Shown one piece after another: positions 34,549-44,226 of a DNA stretch of 64,000 nucleotides; the stretch's first letter is position 1, and each line of letters opens with the position of its first letter. A program made the position numbers and the translations under genes. A model generated the notes under the pieces. That model made no database searches. It saw only the letters and a program-made list of their open reading frames with translations, and was not told where the DNA came from. The DNA is from DATFNV01 sp963827935 (GTDB taxonomy: Bacteria; Planctomycetota; Planctomycetia; Gemmatales; Gemmataceae), in NCBI GenBank assembly GCA_963827935.1, contig CAWHCN010000009.1, forward strand, positions 1 through 64,000, given 5' to 3'.

Positions 34549-37086
34549 TCAGCTCCCCTTGATCAGCGGCCAGATCCAGCGATACACCCCCAGGCCGATC
34601 ACGAAAATCATCAGCGACGCCAGCACCAGGATTCCCAGCAAGCTCGAGGCGTAGCGAACATGCTCCGACGCCGGCTTGCCGCGCAGCTTCTCGTAGATTA
34701 GGAAAACCATATGCCCGCCGTCCAGGAGCGGAATGGGCAGGAAATTGACGACGGCCAGGTTCACGCTGATGAGGCCCAGCAGCAGGATAAAGTCGGCCCA
34801 GTCGCTCTCGGCGGTGGCGTAGGCATAGACCGCGATGTCGATCGGCCCCTGCAAGTTCTCTGTTGCCGACACGCGCCCCGCCACGAGGCTGCGCAGTCCC
34901 ATGTAGATTTGCACGATGGTGCGCGAGGTATCGCGCATGCCCATTTGCACGGCCTCGCCCAGGGTATCGGCCCGGGCGATGCGGTCCTGATAGGCGAACA
35001 GCGTCAGGCCGCGCGGGTTCAGCGGGTCGAACAGCGGCCAGGTGCCGTCGGCCTGCAGGTCCAGCTCGTGTTCCTCCTCCGTGCCGTCATCGTGACGCTG
35101 GAGCAGCTTGATGTGCGGCGACTCCAGCAGTTGCATGCGGGCAAAAACGCCGGCCCAGCCGGGGTCGGCCGTACCGGTCGGGTTATTCTTCGAGCCCAGC
35201 TCGATCTTCTCCCACTTGTCCGGATCGCCGGCCGTCTTCGCGGGGACCTGGACACTCCAGCCAAGGATGAAGTCCCCGTCGCGCAGCCCTTTCTGAGCGG
35301 CGTAGGAATCGGCATCGACATGAGCCACGCGCACCATCACCTGGTAGGCGATGCCCAGCTCCGGAATGGCCAGCGAGGCGTTGGCCCCCAGCGGCACCTC
35401 CGCGTCGTCGTCCCACGAAGAGTCCCATTTCAGATCGGTCACCTCGGCGGTCGCATTGTCGTCGTGCAGCACCTTCCGCCGGACCTTGAGCGTGGCCTTC
35501 ACATGAGCGTGGGACTTCGCCCAGCGGCGCAGTTCGAACGGGAGCCGCAACGGGTCCAGCTGTCCCTCATCCGTGCCGGCCGCCGGGTTCAGGGACAGCT
35601 TTTGGGTGTTGCCGTTGTCGTCGGTGAGGTTGACGCCCGTGATGGTGTCGCCAAGCTGCCCCCCGCGCACCGCCGCGTCCGAGCCGTCGCGCAGGCCGGT
35701 GACCAGCCCCATCTCCATGCGCAGCCCGGGGATTATCTGGTGGTAAGCGGGTGGGACAAAGACATCGACGATCTCGCTCGGCGCGGCCCCCTTGCGAACC
35801 ACCTGGACGACGGCCGGCCGGTCCGCCAACTGCCGCATCCGGTCGAGGAACTGGAAGTAATCGAGGTGCCTCCCCTGCGGATCGCGCGGATCGAGCCGCA
35901 GCCCGGCCGTCTGGAATGGGTTGGAACCGTTCGGATCGGTCGTGCCCACGATGGCGTCACCGAACTGGAAGCCCTCGGCCGTGATGGCCAGGGTTTGCTC
36001 CTGGCCGTCACGGCGTACCTTCACCTGCATCGCCTTGCCCGCTAGGCCGCGCACGCGGTCGGCCAGCGCCGCGAAGTCGTTCGGTTGCGGCAGGCTCGTG
36101 GGCGGATCGTCCGGGTGAGCCGGATCGGTGGCAGCCAGGAATTCGTCATCGGGTTTCAGGTTGAGCACCTTCCCGGCCGCAGCCGCGCTGTTCCGCTGCA
36201 CCGGTCCGCCGTTGGCGCCGACGTTCCGCTTCTCGGGGAGTTTCAGCTCCCTGGGCCAGCCGATGCCGATGACCGGGTTCGGCTCGCTCTTGGTTTTCCG
36301 CGGCTCGATGCTCACCGACCGGGACGGCCAATCCTCCGGCGGACGCCCCGGCACCGGCGTTTTGAACACAAAATCGACCTTTTGATGCTCCTTGGTGAGC
36401 ATCACCGCGCCCTTGAGGTCCTCGAAATACGGGTGCGAAATGTCATCGACCCGTTCGAGGACATCCCCCGTGCGAACGCCCTTTTGCGCGGCCGGTCCGC
36501 CGGCTTCCACAATGCCGACCACCGGTGCATGCTGGTGGACGCCGATCTTGAAGGCCGCGATGAAGGCCACCAGCCCGAACAGGATGTTCATGATCACGCC
36601 GGCCGAGATGATCGCCATGCGCTGGCCGACGGTCTTGTTCTTGTAGGAACGCGGATCGGTGTCTTCCTCGTCATTCTCGCCCCCCTCGCCGACCATCTTG
36701 ACGTAGCCGCCCAGGGGAAAGAGGGCGAGCTTGTAGGTGGTTTCGCCCCACTGGTAGCTGCAGCCGGGCAGCGCCGGGCCAAAGCCAATGCTGAACGTCT
36801 GCACGTGGACGTCGCACCACTTGGCGACGAGGAAATGGCCGAGCTCGTGGATGAAGATGACGGCGCTGAGGCCAATGGCCACCTTGGCGATCGTCCAGAT
36901 CCCTTCCAGGCCGCCCCAGCGATAAATGAGGACCAGGACGACAGCCGCCAGGACGAGCGTCGTGGCGTTCCGCGTCAGCCAGGCCCCCAGCGACAGCTGG
37001 GCGTCGTCGATCGGCTGGTCCTTGTCGTCGCGGGGAGGCGGCGGGATCTTGCCGGCGTCGTGATCGGGGGTTGGCTCGCTACTCAA
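34549..37086 (-). CDS. rseP: site-2 protease (M50), RseP-like, enlarged
   Basis: 845 aa, about twice the usual RseP length. TTG 37086 is preferred over TTG 37092 because AGGAG then sits 7 nt upstream. After a cytoplasmic Pro/Asp-rich leader and a first membrane span comes the zinc motif HELGH (~80-84) and FSIGFGPALPG, typical of intramembrane proteases that cut anti-sigma factors. The second active-site part NFLPIPLLDGGH is near the C-terminus (~790). Between them lie ~650 residues holding PDZ-like segments (VVGIVEAGGPAAQKGVRTGD, VVQVVRKGAAPSEIVDVFVP, YAAQKGLRDGDFILGWSVQV) instead of the usual two. It is followed downstream of dxr on the same strand, a common bacterial pairing. Confidence 0.88.
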   Translation of the reverse strand: MSSEPTPDHDAGKIPPPPRDDKDQPIDDAQLSLGAWLTRNATTLVLAAVVLVLIYRWGGLEGIWTIAKVAIGLSAVIFIHELGHFLVAKWCDVHVQTFSIGFGPALPGCSYQWGETTYKLALFPLGGYVKMVGEGGENDEEDTDPRSYKNKTVGQRMAIISAGVIMNILFGLVAFIAAFKIGVHQHAPVVGIVEAGGPAAQKGVRTGDVLERVDDISHPYFEDLKGAVMLTKEHQKVDFVFKTPVPGRPPEDWPSRSVSIEPRKTKSEPNPVIGIGWPRELKLPEKRNVGANGGPVQRNSAAAAGKVLNLKPDDEFLAATDPAHPDDPPTSLPQPNDFAALADRVRGLAGKAMQVKVRRDGQEQTLAITAEGFQFGDAIVGTTDPNGSNPFQTAGLRLDPRDPQGRHLDYFQFLDRMRQLADRPAVVQVVRKGAAPSEIVDVFVPPAYHQIIPGLRMEMGLVTGLRDGSDAAVRGGQLGDTITGVNLTDDNGNTQKLSLNPAAGTDEGQLDPLRLPFELRRWAKSHAHVKATLKVRRKVLHDDNATAEVTDLKWDSSWDDDAEVPLGANASLAIPELGIAYQVMVRVAHVDADSYAAQKGLRDGDFILGWSVQVPAKTAGDPDKWEKIELGSKNNPTGTADPGWAGVFARMQLLESPHIKLLQRHDDGTEEEHELDLQADGTWPLFDPLNPRGLTLFAYQDRIARADTLGEAVQMGMRDTSRTIVQIYMGLRSLVAGRVSATENLQGPIDIAVYAYATAESDWADFILLLGLISVNLAVVNFLPIPLLDGGHMVFLIYEKLRGKPASEHVRYASSLLGILVLASLMIFVIGLGVYRWIWPLIKGS

Positions 37087-37104
37087 CGGCAATCTCCTTG
37101 GAAC

Positions 37105-37136
37105 GTTTAACCGTCGCCCTCCGGGCGGCGGCTAAC
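37105..37136. repeat. intergenic palindrome, 'GTTTAGCCGC' family (short)
   Basis: GTTTAACCGTCGCCC pairs imperfectly with GGGCGGCGGCTAAC. It lies between dxr and rseP, 7 bp after the dxr stop. Confidence 0.65.
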
Positions 37137-37142
37137 CGAGTA

Positions 37143-38335
37143 TTACCAGCGGGCTATCTCCTGGCGCGCCCAGCGATCCAGGGCGGCCAGTTCGGACAGC
37201 GTCGGGCGGGCGCTGAAGTCGTGGTGGTCCAGCACGGCCCGGCAGGCCCGCGGAATGTCCAGAAAGGCCAGGCCACCGGCCAGGAAGCGGCCGACGGCGG
37301 CCTCGTTGGCCGCGTTCAGCACCGCCCCGCACGTCCCGCCGCGGCGCGCAACTTCATACCCCAATTGTATCGCCGGAAACGTCTCGTGATCGGGCTGCTC
37401 GAAGCGCAGCGCCGACAATTCGCGCCAGCACAGCTTCTTGGCCGGCCCCGGCACGCGATCCGGGTAGGTCAGGGCATACTGAATCGGCAAGCGCATGTCG
37501 GGCGGCGACAGCTGGGCCAGCACTGACCCGTCCACGAATTCCACGAACGAATGGACGATCGATTCCGGATGGATAATCACCTCGATCTTCTCCGCCGGCA
37601 CGCCGAACAGCCAGCGGGCCTCGATAACCTCCAGGGCCTTGTTCATCAGGGTGGCCGAATCGACGGTGATCTTCGGCCCCATGCGCCAGGTCGGGTGTCG
37701 CAGCGCCTGCTCCACAGTGACATTCGCCAGCTCCGCCGCCTTCTTGCCGCGGAACGGACCGCCGCTGGCCGTCAGGACGATGCGTTCGACCTCGGCGACA
37801 GGCCCGGAGCGCAAGCGACGGGTCCGGAGTGCAAAGCCTGGAAGACGGCGCTGTGCTCGCTATCGACCGGGAGGATGGTGGCATTCCGGCGGGCCGCCAG
37901 CTCCATGACGAGCGGGCCGGCCATCACCAGTGTCTCCTTGTTGGCCACCGCGACGGTCTTGCCGGCTTCGAGCGCCGCCCAGGTCCCTTCCAGGCCGGCG
38001 GCCCCGACAATGGCGCTGAGGACGATGTCCACCTCCGGGTCGGCCACCATGCGGGCGATGCCGTCCGGGCCGGTGAGCAATTCGATGCCCTGATCGAGCT
38101 TGGTGCGGTCGAGCTGGCGAGCGGCCTCGGGGTCGGTGACGACGACGCGGCGGGGGCGGTGCCGGTTGGCCTGGGCGAACAGGGCCGGCCAGCTCCCGTG
38201 GGCGCTCAGGCCCACCGTTTGCAGGCGATCCGGCAGATGGCTGATGACGTCCAGCGTGCTGGTGCCGATGGAGCCGGTCGAGCCGAGCACGACGACACGG
38301 CGAGGACGGCCAGCCTGGGGGGGAGCAGGGAACAC
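37143..38335 (-). CDS. dxr: 1-deoxy-D-xylulose 5-phosphate reductoisomerase, one frameshift
   Basis: ~397 aa, normal length. It makes MEP from DXP in isoprenoid synthesis. The start is GTG 38335 (MFPAPPQAGRPRRVVVLGST). Motifs: NADPH loop VLGSTGSIGTSTLDVI, ANKETLVMAG, metal and substrate region LPVDSEHSAVFQAL, LTASGGPFRGKKA, ALRHPTWRMGPKITVDSATL and MNKALEVIEARWLF. A shift near 37805 lies between FQAL and AEVERIVLTASGG. The gene is essential in organisms that use this pathway, so a sequence error is likely. The pair dxr-rseP is conserved in many bacteria. It is divergent from aceE. Confidence 0.9.
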
Positions 38336-38382
38336 GGGCTGATTGTACGCGGCCCGCCGTAAAACCCGCAAGTTGAGTTGAG

Positions 38383-38492
38383 GCCGCTGGCGGCTTCGCA
38401 CGCCCTGCGAACCGGCTGCGTAAGCTGCCCGGTGACCGAAAACCCGGCAGCTTACGCAGCCGGTTCGCCGGCCCTGCGAAGCCGCAAGCGGC
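38383..38492. repeat. palindrome inserted inside another palindrome
   Basis: Outer arms GCCGCTGGCGGCTTCGCA (38383-38400) and TGCGAAGCCGCAAGCGGC (38475-38492) belong to the family also found at 41253 and 51163. Between them lies a second palindrome (38408-38467, arms with ACCGGCTGCGTAAGCTGC). Placed between divergent dxr and aceE, it is not a terminator of either. Confidence 0.85.
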
Positions 38493-38530
38493 GCCGTAGG
38501 ATGTTCTGGAGAGAACGTGGGAGAACCATC

Positions 38531-41249
38531 ATGCCCGACGTGGGACTGCAAGGGGTCAACGGCAACGGCGCCCCGGACGCCGATGCCGCCGAAACGCGCG
38601 AATGGCTCGATTCCCTGGAATCGGTGCTGCAACACGAAGGGCAGGACCGCGCCCGCTTTCTGCTCACGGAGCTGAAGCACAAGGCGGTCAGCGAGGGCGT
38701 CGAGATCCCGTTCACCGCCAACACGCCGTACGTTAACAGCATCCCCGTCGAGCCGGCAGCCGGTCTTCCCCGGCAACCGCGAACTAGAACGGCGCATCAA
38801 GAGCCTGGTCCGCTGGAATGCGACGGCGATGGTCGTGCGCGCGAACAAGATCGACGGCACCCTCGGCGGACACATCGCCACTTTCGCCTCGTCGGCGACG
38901 CTTTACGAGATCGGCTATAACCACTTCTTCCACGGCCCGGAGCACCCGGACGGTGCCGACATCGTTTATTTCCAGGGCCACGCCTCGCCCGGCATGTACG
39001 CCCGGGCCTATCTGGAAGGGCGGCTCAGCGAGAAGGTGCTGGAGAACTTCCGCCGCGAGTTGCAGCCGGGCGGCGGGCTGTCGTCCTATCCGCACCCCTG
39101 GCTCATGCCGCACTTCTGGCAGTTCCCGACAGTGTCGATGGGCCTGGGGCCGATCATGGCCATTTACCAGGCCCGCTTCAACCGTTACCTGGAGCATCGC
39201 GGGCTCCGCAAAGAGTCCGGGCAGAAGGTCTGGTGCTTCATCGGCGACGGCGAGTGCGACGAGCCGGAATCGCTGGGGGCCCTGACCCTGGCTTCGCGCG
39301 AGGGGCTGGACAACCTGATCTTCGTCGTCAACTGCAACCTGCAGCGCCTGGACGGCCCGGTGCGCGGGAACGGCAAGATCATCCAGGAGTTGGAGGCCGC
39401 CTTCAAGGGCGCCGGCTGGAACGTCATCAAGGTCATCTGGGGCAGCGACTGGGACCCGCTGCTGGCCGCCGAGAAAAGCGGCCTGCTCGTCAAGCGCATG
39501 GGCGACGTCGTGGATGGCGAATATCAGAAATACACCGTCGCCGGCGGGGCCTACATCCGCCAGCACTTCTTCGGCAAGTATCCGGAACTGCTCACGCTGG
39601 TCGAGCACCTGAGCGACGAGCAACTCGAGAAGCTGAAGCGCGGCGGGCACGACCCGGAGAAGGTCTACGCTGCCTACAAGGCCGCCGTGGAACACCAGGG
39701 ACGGCCCACCGTCATCCTGGCCTACACGGTCAAGGGCTACGGCCTGGGCGAGGCGGGCGAGGGGCGGAACACCGCCCACCAGCAGAAGAAGATGCAGGCC
39801 CGCTACCTGGTCGAGTTTCGCAACCGCTTCGGCCTGCCGCTGTCGGACGAGGAGGTCGAGCACGCCGCCTTCCATCGGCCGCCTGACGATGCCCGGGAAA
39901 TGACCTACTTGCAGGAGCGGCGCAAGGCGCTGGGCGGCTACTTGCCGGTGCGGCAACCGTCGGCCCCGTCGTTGAAGACCCCCGGCGACGACTTCCTCGC
40001 CGCCTATGCCAAGGGCAGCGGCGACAAGGCCCCGTCCACCACGATGGTGTTCGTGGACATCCTGAGCCGGCTGCTACGCGACAAGGAGCTGAGCCAGTGG
40101 GTGGTGCCGATCATCCCCGATGAGGCCCGCACATTCGGCATGGATCCGCTGTTTTCGACCTACAAGATCTACTCGAACGTCGGCCAGCTCTACGACCCGG
40201 TGGATGCCCAGTATGCGGCCACGGCCTACCGCGAGGCGAAAAATGGCCAGATCCTGGAGGAGGGGATCACCGAAGCAGGATCGCTGTCGTCGTTCATCGC
40301 GGCGGGGTCGGCGTCCGCGATCCACGGCCTGCCGATGATGCCGTTTTACATCTTCTATTCGATGTTCGGCTTCCAGCGCGTGGGGGACCTGATCTGGGCG
40401 GCGGCCGACTCGCGGGCGCGCGGCTTCCTGCTAGGGGCCACCGCCGGCCGCACCACCCTCAACGGCGAGGGGCTCCAGCACGAGGACGGCCACAGCCACG
40501 TCCACGCCTCGACCGTCCCCAATGTGGTGGCCTACGACCCGGCCTTCGCCTACGAGCTGGCCATCATCGTCCGCGACGGCATCCGCCGCATGTACGGGGA
40601 TAAACCCGAGGACATTTTCTACTATATCACGCTCTATAACGACAATTACCCGATGCCGCCGATGCCGGAGGGTTCGGCCGGAGGCATCCTGAAGGGGATG
40701 TACAAGCTGCGGCCCGCGGCGATTTCGGGCGAGCGGGGGGCGTCAGCCCCTCGGTTGAAGGTTCACCTCCTTGGCAGCGGCCCGATTCTGCCGCACGTCC
40801 TGAAGGCCCAGGAGATGCTGGGCGAGCAATTCGGCGTGGCGGCCGACGTCTGGAGCGTCACCAGCTACAAGGAGCTGCGCCGCGAGGCCCTGGAAGTCGA
40901 GCGCTGGAACATGCTGCACCCGACCGAGCCGCCGCGGCACAGCTATCTCGAAAACGTCCTGTCCGCCGAGGAGGGCGTCTTCGTGGCGGCCAGCGATTTC
41001 ATGCGCTCCTTGCCGGAGATGATCGCCCGCTGGGTCCCCGGCGGCCTGTACCCGCTGGGCACCGACGGGTTTGGCCGCAGCGAGACGCGCGAGGCCCTCC
41101 GCCGCTTTTTCGAGGTGGACGCCGAGTGCATCACCGTCGCCGCCCTGGCGCAACTCGCGCGGCGCGGAGCGATCAAGCCCATCGTGGTGCGCGACGCGAT
41201 CGCCAAGCTGGGTGTCGATCCGGAGAAGGTCAATCCAATGCGGGCGTGA
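38531..41249 (+). CDS. aceE: pyruvate dehydrogenase E1 component, homodimeric type, one frameshift
   Basis: ~906 aa, usual for AceE (~890). It decarboxylates pyruvate with TPP and transfers acetyl to the E2 lipoyl group. ATG 38531 follows GGGAGAA. The N-terminal part REWLDSLESVLQHEGQDRAR matches AceE, and an extra base near 38765 separates YVNSIPVE from FPGNRELERRIKSLVRWNA. The TPP motif is FIGDGECDEPES...NCNLQRLDGPVRGN. Further signatures are KKMQARYLVEFRNRF, PDEARTFGMDPLFSTYKIYS, TAGRTTLNGEGLQHEDGHSH and the C-terminal LGTDGFGRSETREALRRFFE. It forms an operon with aceF 61 bp downstream. Confidence 0.93.
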
Positions 41250-41252
41250 ACG

Positions 41253-41294
41253 GCCGCTTGCGGTTTCGCGCTCGGATGCGAAGCCGCAAGCGGC
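41253..41294. repeat. palindrome, GCCGCTTGCGGCTTCGC family
   Basis: Arms GCCGCTTGCGGTTTCGC (41253-41269) and GCGAAGCCGCAAGCGGC (41278-41294), one mismatch, lie between aceE and aceF. It ends just before the aceF ribosome site, so it could uncouple or attenuate E2 expression. Confidence 0.85.
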
Positions 41295-41309
41295 GTGCGA
41301 GGAGAATCC

Positions 41310-42585
41310 ATGGCGCGCGAGATCACCCTCCCGGCGCTCAAGGAGAACGTCGAGAGCGTCGAGGTCAACGCCCTCAAGGTCGCTCCCGGCGACACGGTGG
41401 CGAAGGACCAGCCGCTGCTCGAGGTCCAGGCCGACAAGGCGGCGCTGGACGTGGCGTCGCCCGTGGCCGGCCGGATCGCGAAAATCCTGGTGAAGCCTGG
41501 CGATGAGGTCAAGGTTGGACAGCCCTACATCGTCATCGAGGAAACGGACGGCCAGGCGGCACCGGAGGCCAAGCAGGCGAAACCGGAGAAGGCCGTCGAG
41601 AAGAAGCCGGCTCCGAAGCCGGTCCCCGTCGCCGTGGTCAAAAAAGAGACGGACGCCGACGGGCAGCCGGCCCAGCCTCCGCCGCCTCGACCCGCCGCGC
41701 CGAAGGCAGGGGCTCTTCCCCTGGCCGGGCCCGCCACGCGCCACCTGGCCCGCGAACTCGGCGTCGAGCTGGCCGAAGTGCCGGGCAGCGGCCCGGGTGG
41801 CCGCATCAATCCCGACAACGTCAAGACCTTCGTCCGCCAAACGGCATCTCGCCCGACGGTCGCTCCGGGTGGGCCGGCACCCAGACTCCCGGACTTCGCG
41901 AAGTTCGGCCCCATCGAGCCGCAGCCGCTGACACGCGTCCGCAGGCTGACCGCCCAGCAGGTGAGCCTGGCGTGGGGCCTGATCCCGCACGTCACGCAGC
42001 ACGACCGCGCCAACGTCACGGACCTGGAAGCATTTCGCAAGGCGCAGATCCGGCGGACCCAAGCTGACGGTGACCGCGTTCGCCCTGAAGGCATCAGCGA
42101 TCGCGCTGGGGGAGTTTCCGACGTTCAATGCCAGCCTCGACTCGGCGTCGGGGCAGCTGATTCTGAAGCGCTATTATCACATCGGCGTCGCCGTGGACAC
42201 CGAGGGCGGGCTGCTCGTCCCCGTCATTCGCGATGTGGACAGAAAGAGCATCGCCGAGCTGGCGCAGGAGTTGGCCGAGGCGGCGGAGGCGGCCCGCAAG
42301 GGGAAAGCCGACATGCAGGGGGGCACGTTCACCATCACCAACCTGGGCGGCATCGGCGGCACCGGCTTCACGCCCATCATCAACTGGCCGGAGGTCGCCA
42401 TCCTGGGCTTGTCGCGCTCGCGTCTGGAGCCGGTGGTGCGCGACGGTCAGATCGCGCCCCGATTGATCCTGCCGCTGTCGCTGTCCTACGATCATCGGGT
42501 GATCGACGGCGCCGCCGCGGCCCGCTTCACGCGCCGCCTGGCGGAGATGCTGGAAAACCCGTTGGTGATGTTGCTGCACGCATAA
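41310..42585 (+). CDS. aceF: dihydrolipoamide acetyltransferase (E2 of pyruvate dehydrogenase), one frameshift
   Basis: ~425 aa. ATG 41310 follows GGAGAA. It has a single N-terminal lipoyl domain (lipoyl-Lys43 in QADKAALDVASPVAGRI), a Pro/Lys-rich linker, and a peripheral-subunit-binding domain (GPATRHLARELGVELAEVPG, SGPGGRINPDNV). The catalytic domain follows, with a shift near 42050 between FRKAQI and LTVTAFALKASAIALGEFP. The active site DHRVIDGAAAARF is near the C-terminus. It accepts the acetyl group from AceE and passes it to CoA. One lipoyl domain contrasts with three in E. coli. No E3 gene is nearby. Confidence 0.92.
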
Positions 42586-42622
42586 GGAAGGCTCTTCGAG
42601 CGTTTGGAAAGAATGGGGCCAC

Positions 42623-42698
42623 GCTGAGCCGCGCACGCAGCGGAGCGGAGTAAGCGGCCGAGCGCCGCTTACTCCGCTCCGCTGCGTGCGCGGTCAGC
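42623..42698. repeat. palindrome with ~34-bp arms
   Basis: Arms beginning GCTGAGCCGCGCACGCAGCG and ending GCGTGCGCGGTCAGC flank a short loop (CCGAGCG). It lies 38 bp after aceF. Confidence 0.85.
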
Positions 42699-42778
42699 GG
42701 CTTCATCACCGCTCGTCGTTCGTTCCGCTCGCTCTTAGGAATAGCCTCACGCCCCCAGCCCCAGACCCGAGCGTCACC

Positions 42779-43996
42779 ATGATCGAAATCTTCTGCCTCT
42801 ACTTCCTGGGCAAGCAAGTCTCCGACACGGCCCAGGGCAAGGGGTACAAGGGCATGCTATTTGCTATCCTCCTGGTCCTCCTTTGGTTCGGCGGCGAATT
42901 CGGCGGCGGGCTGGGTGGGGTGACGATCGTCCGCACCAGCGTTGAGGGCAAGCTGATCGGCCATCTCATCGGCGGGCCGGCGGGGAAGGTGCTGCTTACC
43001 TACCTGTGCGCCTTGCTGGGAGGAGGGCTGGGGGCGCTGCTAACGTTTCTCGTCGTCCGGGTTTTGCCCTCGGACGCAGCCGAAGAGCGGTCTGCCCGGC
43101 GTAGGAAGTCGGGTCGCGGTAAGGGGCGGCGCGGGGCCGATATCGAAGAGGAGATGTCGCGGCACGCGCAGCCGCCGGCCGTCATCAGTTCCGGCCTGCG
43201 CTGGACCATCCTGAGCACCGGCGGGCTGTTCGTCTCCGGGCTGGTTGGCGTCCTGCTATTCCTGGGCGTGGTGCGCGATCCCAGGAGTGGCGGCAGCGGC
43301 AAAACGTCAGGGAGCGGCAACCCGCAGATCATTCAGATGCCCGACCTGTTGGCCTACTGGTCGTTCGACGCCGTCGATGGTGGCAAAGTCATTGACCATT
43401 CGGGCCATAACAACCACGCCACGCTGTTCGGCGGCAAGCTGGAGCCCGGGGCCCGCGGCCAGGCGCTGTGGCTGGAGGATCAGCCCGCCCACTACCTCGA
43501 CTTCAGTTCGCTTCCCGATTTCAACTTCGGGGAGAAGGCCGATTTCACGTTCGCCGGCTGGTTCACCTCGTCGCAAACGTCGGCGACTATCATTTCGCTG
43601 ACCAGCAGCAAGGCGGTGGCCGGCTACCCGCAGCTCGATTTCCTGCTGCGCGAAGGGCGGCTCATCGTGATGCTCAGCGACGATAACGATGTGTTCGCCA
43701 AACAGGGCTTCGTGTGGGTCAAGCAGAAAAACGACGGCGGCTGGCACCACTTCGCCTTCACCCGCAAGGGCAATACGCTGGAGCTGTTCATCGACGCGGT
43801 TTCGCAAGGGCAAGACACCAAGATCGCCGTCGGCGGCCCGCTCACCACCGACCAGCGCGCGGTCGGCTGCGAGCGGGCCTGGGCGATCCAGAACGACCGG
43901 CGCTGGGGCAATCCGTCCTTCAGCGGCGGACTCGATGAGATCTGCATCTTCAGCCGGGCGCTCACGCGGGCCGAGATTCAGAACCTGATGAAGTGA
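42779..43996 (+). CDS. membrane protein with LamG-like domain
   Basis: 405 aa. ATG 42779 starts MIEIFCLYFLGKQVSDTAQG. Residues 1-110 hold hydrophobic segments (MLFAILLVLLWFGGEFGGGL, LLTYLCALLGGGLGALLTFL). A basic, charged stretch follows, then another span (LSTGGLFVSGLVGVLLFLGV). From ~190 a concanavalin/LamG-type beta-sandwich follows (LLAYWSFDAVDGGKVIDHSG, FTFAGWFTSSQTSATIISLT, GGWHHFAFTRKGNTLELFID, GGLDEICIFSRALTRAEIQN). The LamG_3 domain probably binds carbohydrate or protein outside the cell. The frame is intact. Confidence 0.75.
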   Translation: MIEIFCLYFLGKQVSDTAQGKGYKGMLFAILLVLLWFGGEFGGGLGGVTIVRTSVEGKLIGHLIGGPAGKVLLTYLCALLGGGLGALLTFLVVRVLPSDAAEERSARRRKSGRGKGRRGADIEEEMSRHAQPPAVISSGLRWTILSTGGLFVSGLVGVLLFLGVVRDPRSGGSGKTSGSGNPQIIQMPDLLAYWSFDAVDGGKVIDHSGHNNHATLFGGKLEPGARGQALWLEDQPAHYLDFSSLPDFNFGEKADFTFAGWFTSSQTSATIISLTSSKAVAGYPQLDFLLREGRLIVMLSDDNDVFAKQGFVWVKQKNDGGWHHFAFTRKGNTLELFIDAVSQGQDTKIAVGGPLTTDQRAVGCERAWAIQNDRRWGNPSFSGGLDEICIFSRALTRAEIQNLMK

Positions 43997-43997
43997 G

Positions 43998-44067
43998 GTT
44001 CATCCGGCAAACCCGTGGAGCGGGACCTGCGCTCAGTGGTTCAGCCTGAGCGGACAACTCTCTTTGC
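43998..44067. repeat. flank of IS110 array shared with copy A locus
   Basis: Reverse-complement match to 7801-7866 (GGTTCATCCGGC, GTGGTTCAGCCTGAGCGG). It abuts the CT core at 44068-44069. Confidence 0.6.
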
Positions 44068-44226
44068 TTTCAATGAACAAGGCCCCGCTACCCGGGCGAG
44101 AGGTGTCGTGCTCGGGCAGCGATCTTACGGTGCGCGCGTATCCTCTACGCCACCGCCCCAGGCGGCTTGGCTTGAGATCGATCTCGCCTGCCTCCCCAAC
44201 GTCGTCTGTTGCCCCACCGACCCTGC

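Noticed and set aside
37143..42585. Reading dxr, aceE and aceF as pseudogenes
   Set aside because: Each needs only one single-base join, the proteins are otherwise complete with all active-site motifs, and loss of all three at once is implausible.
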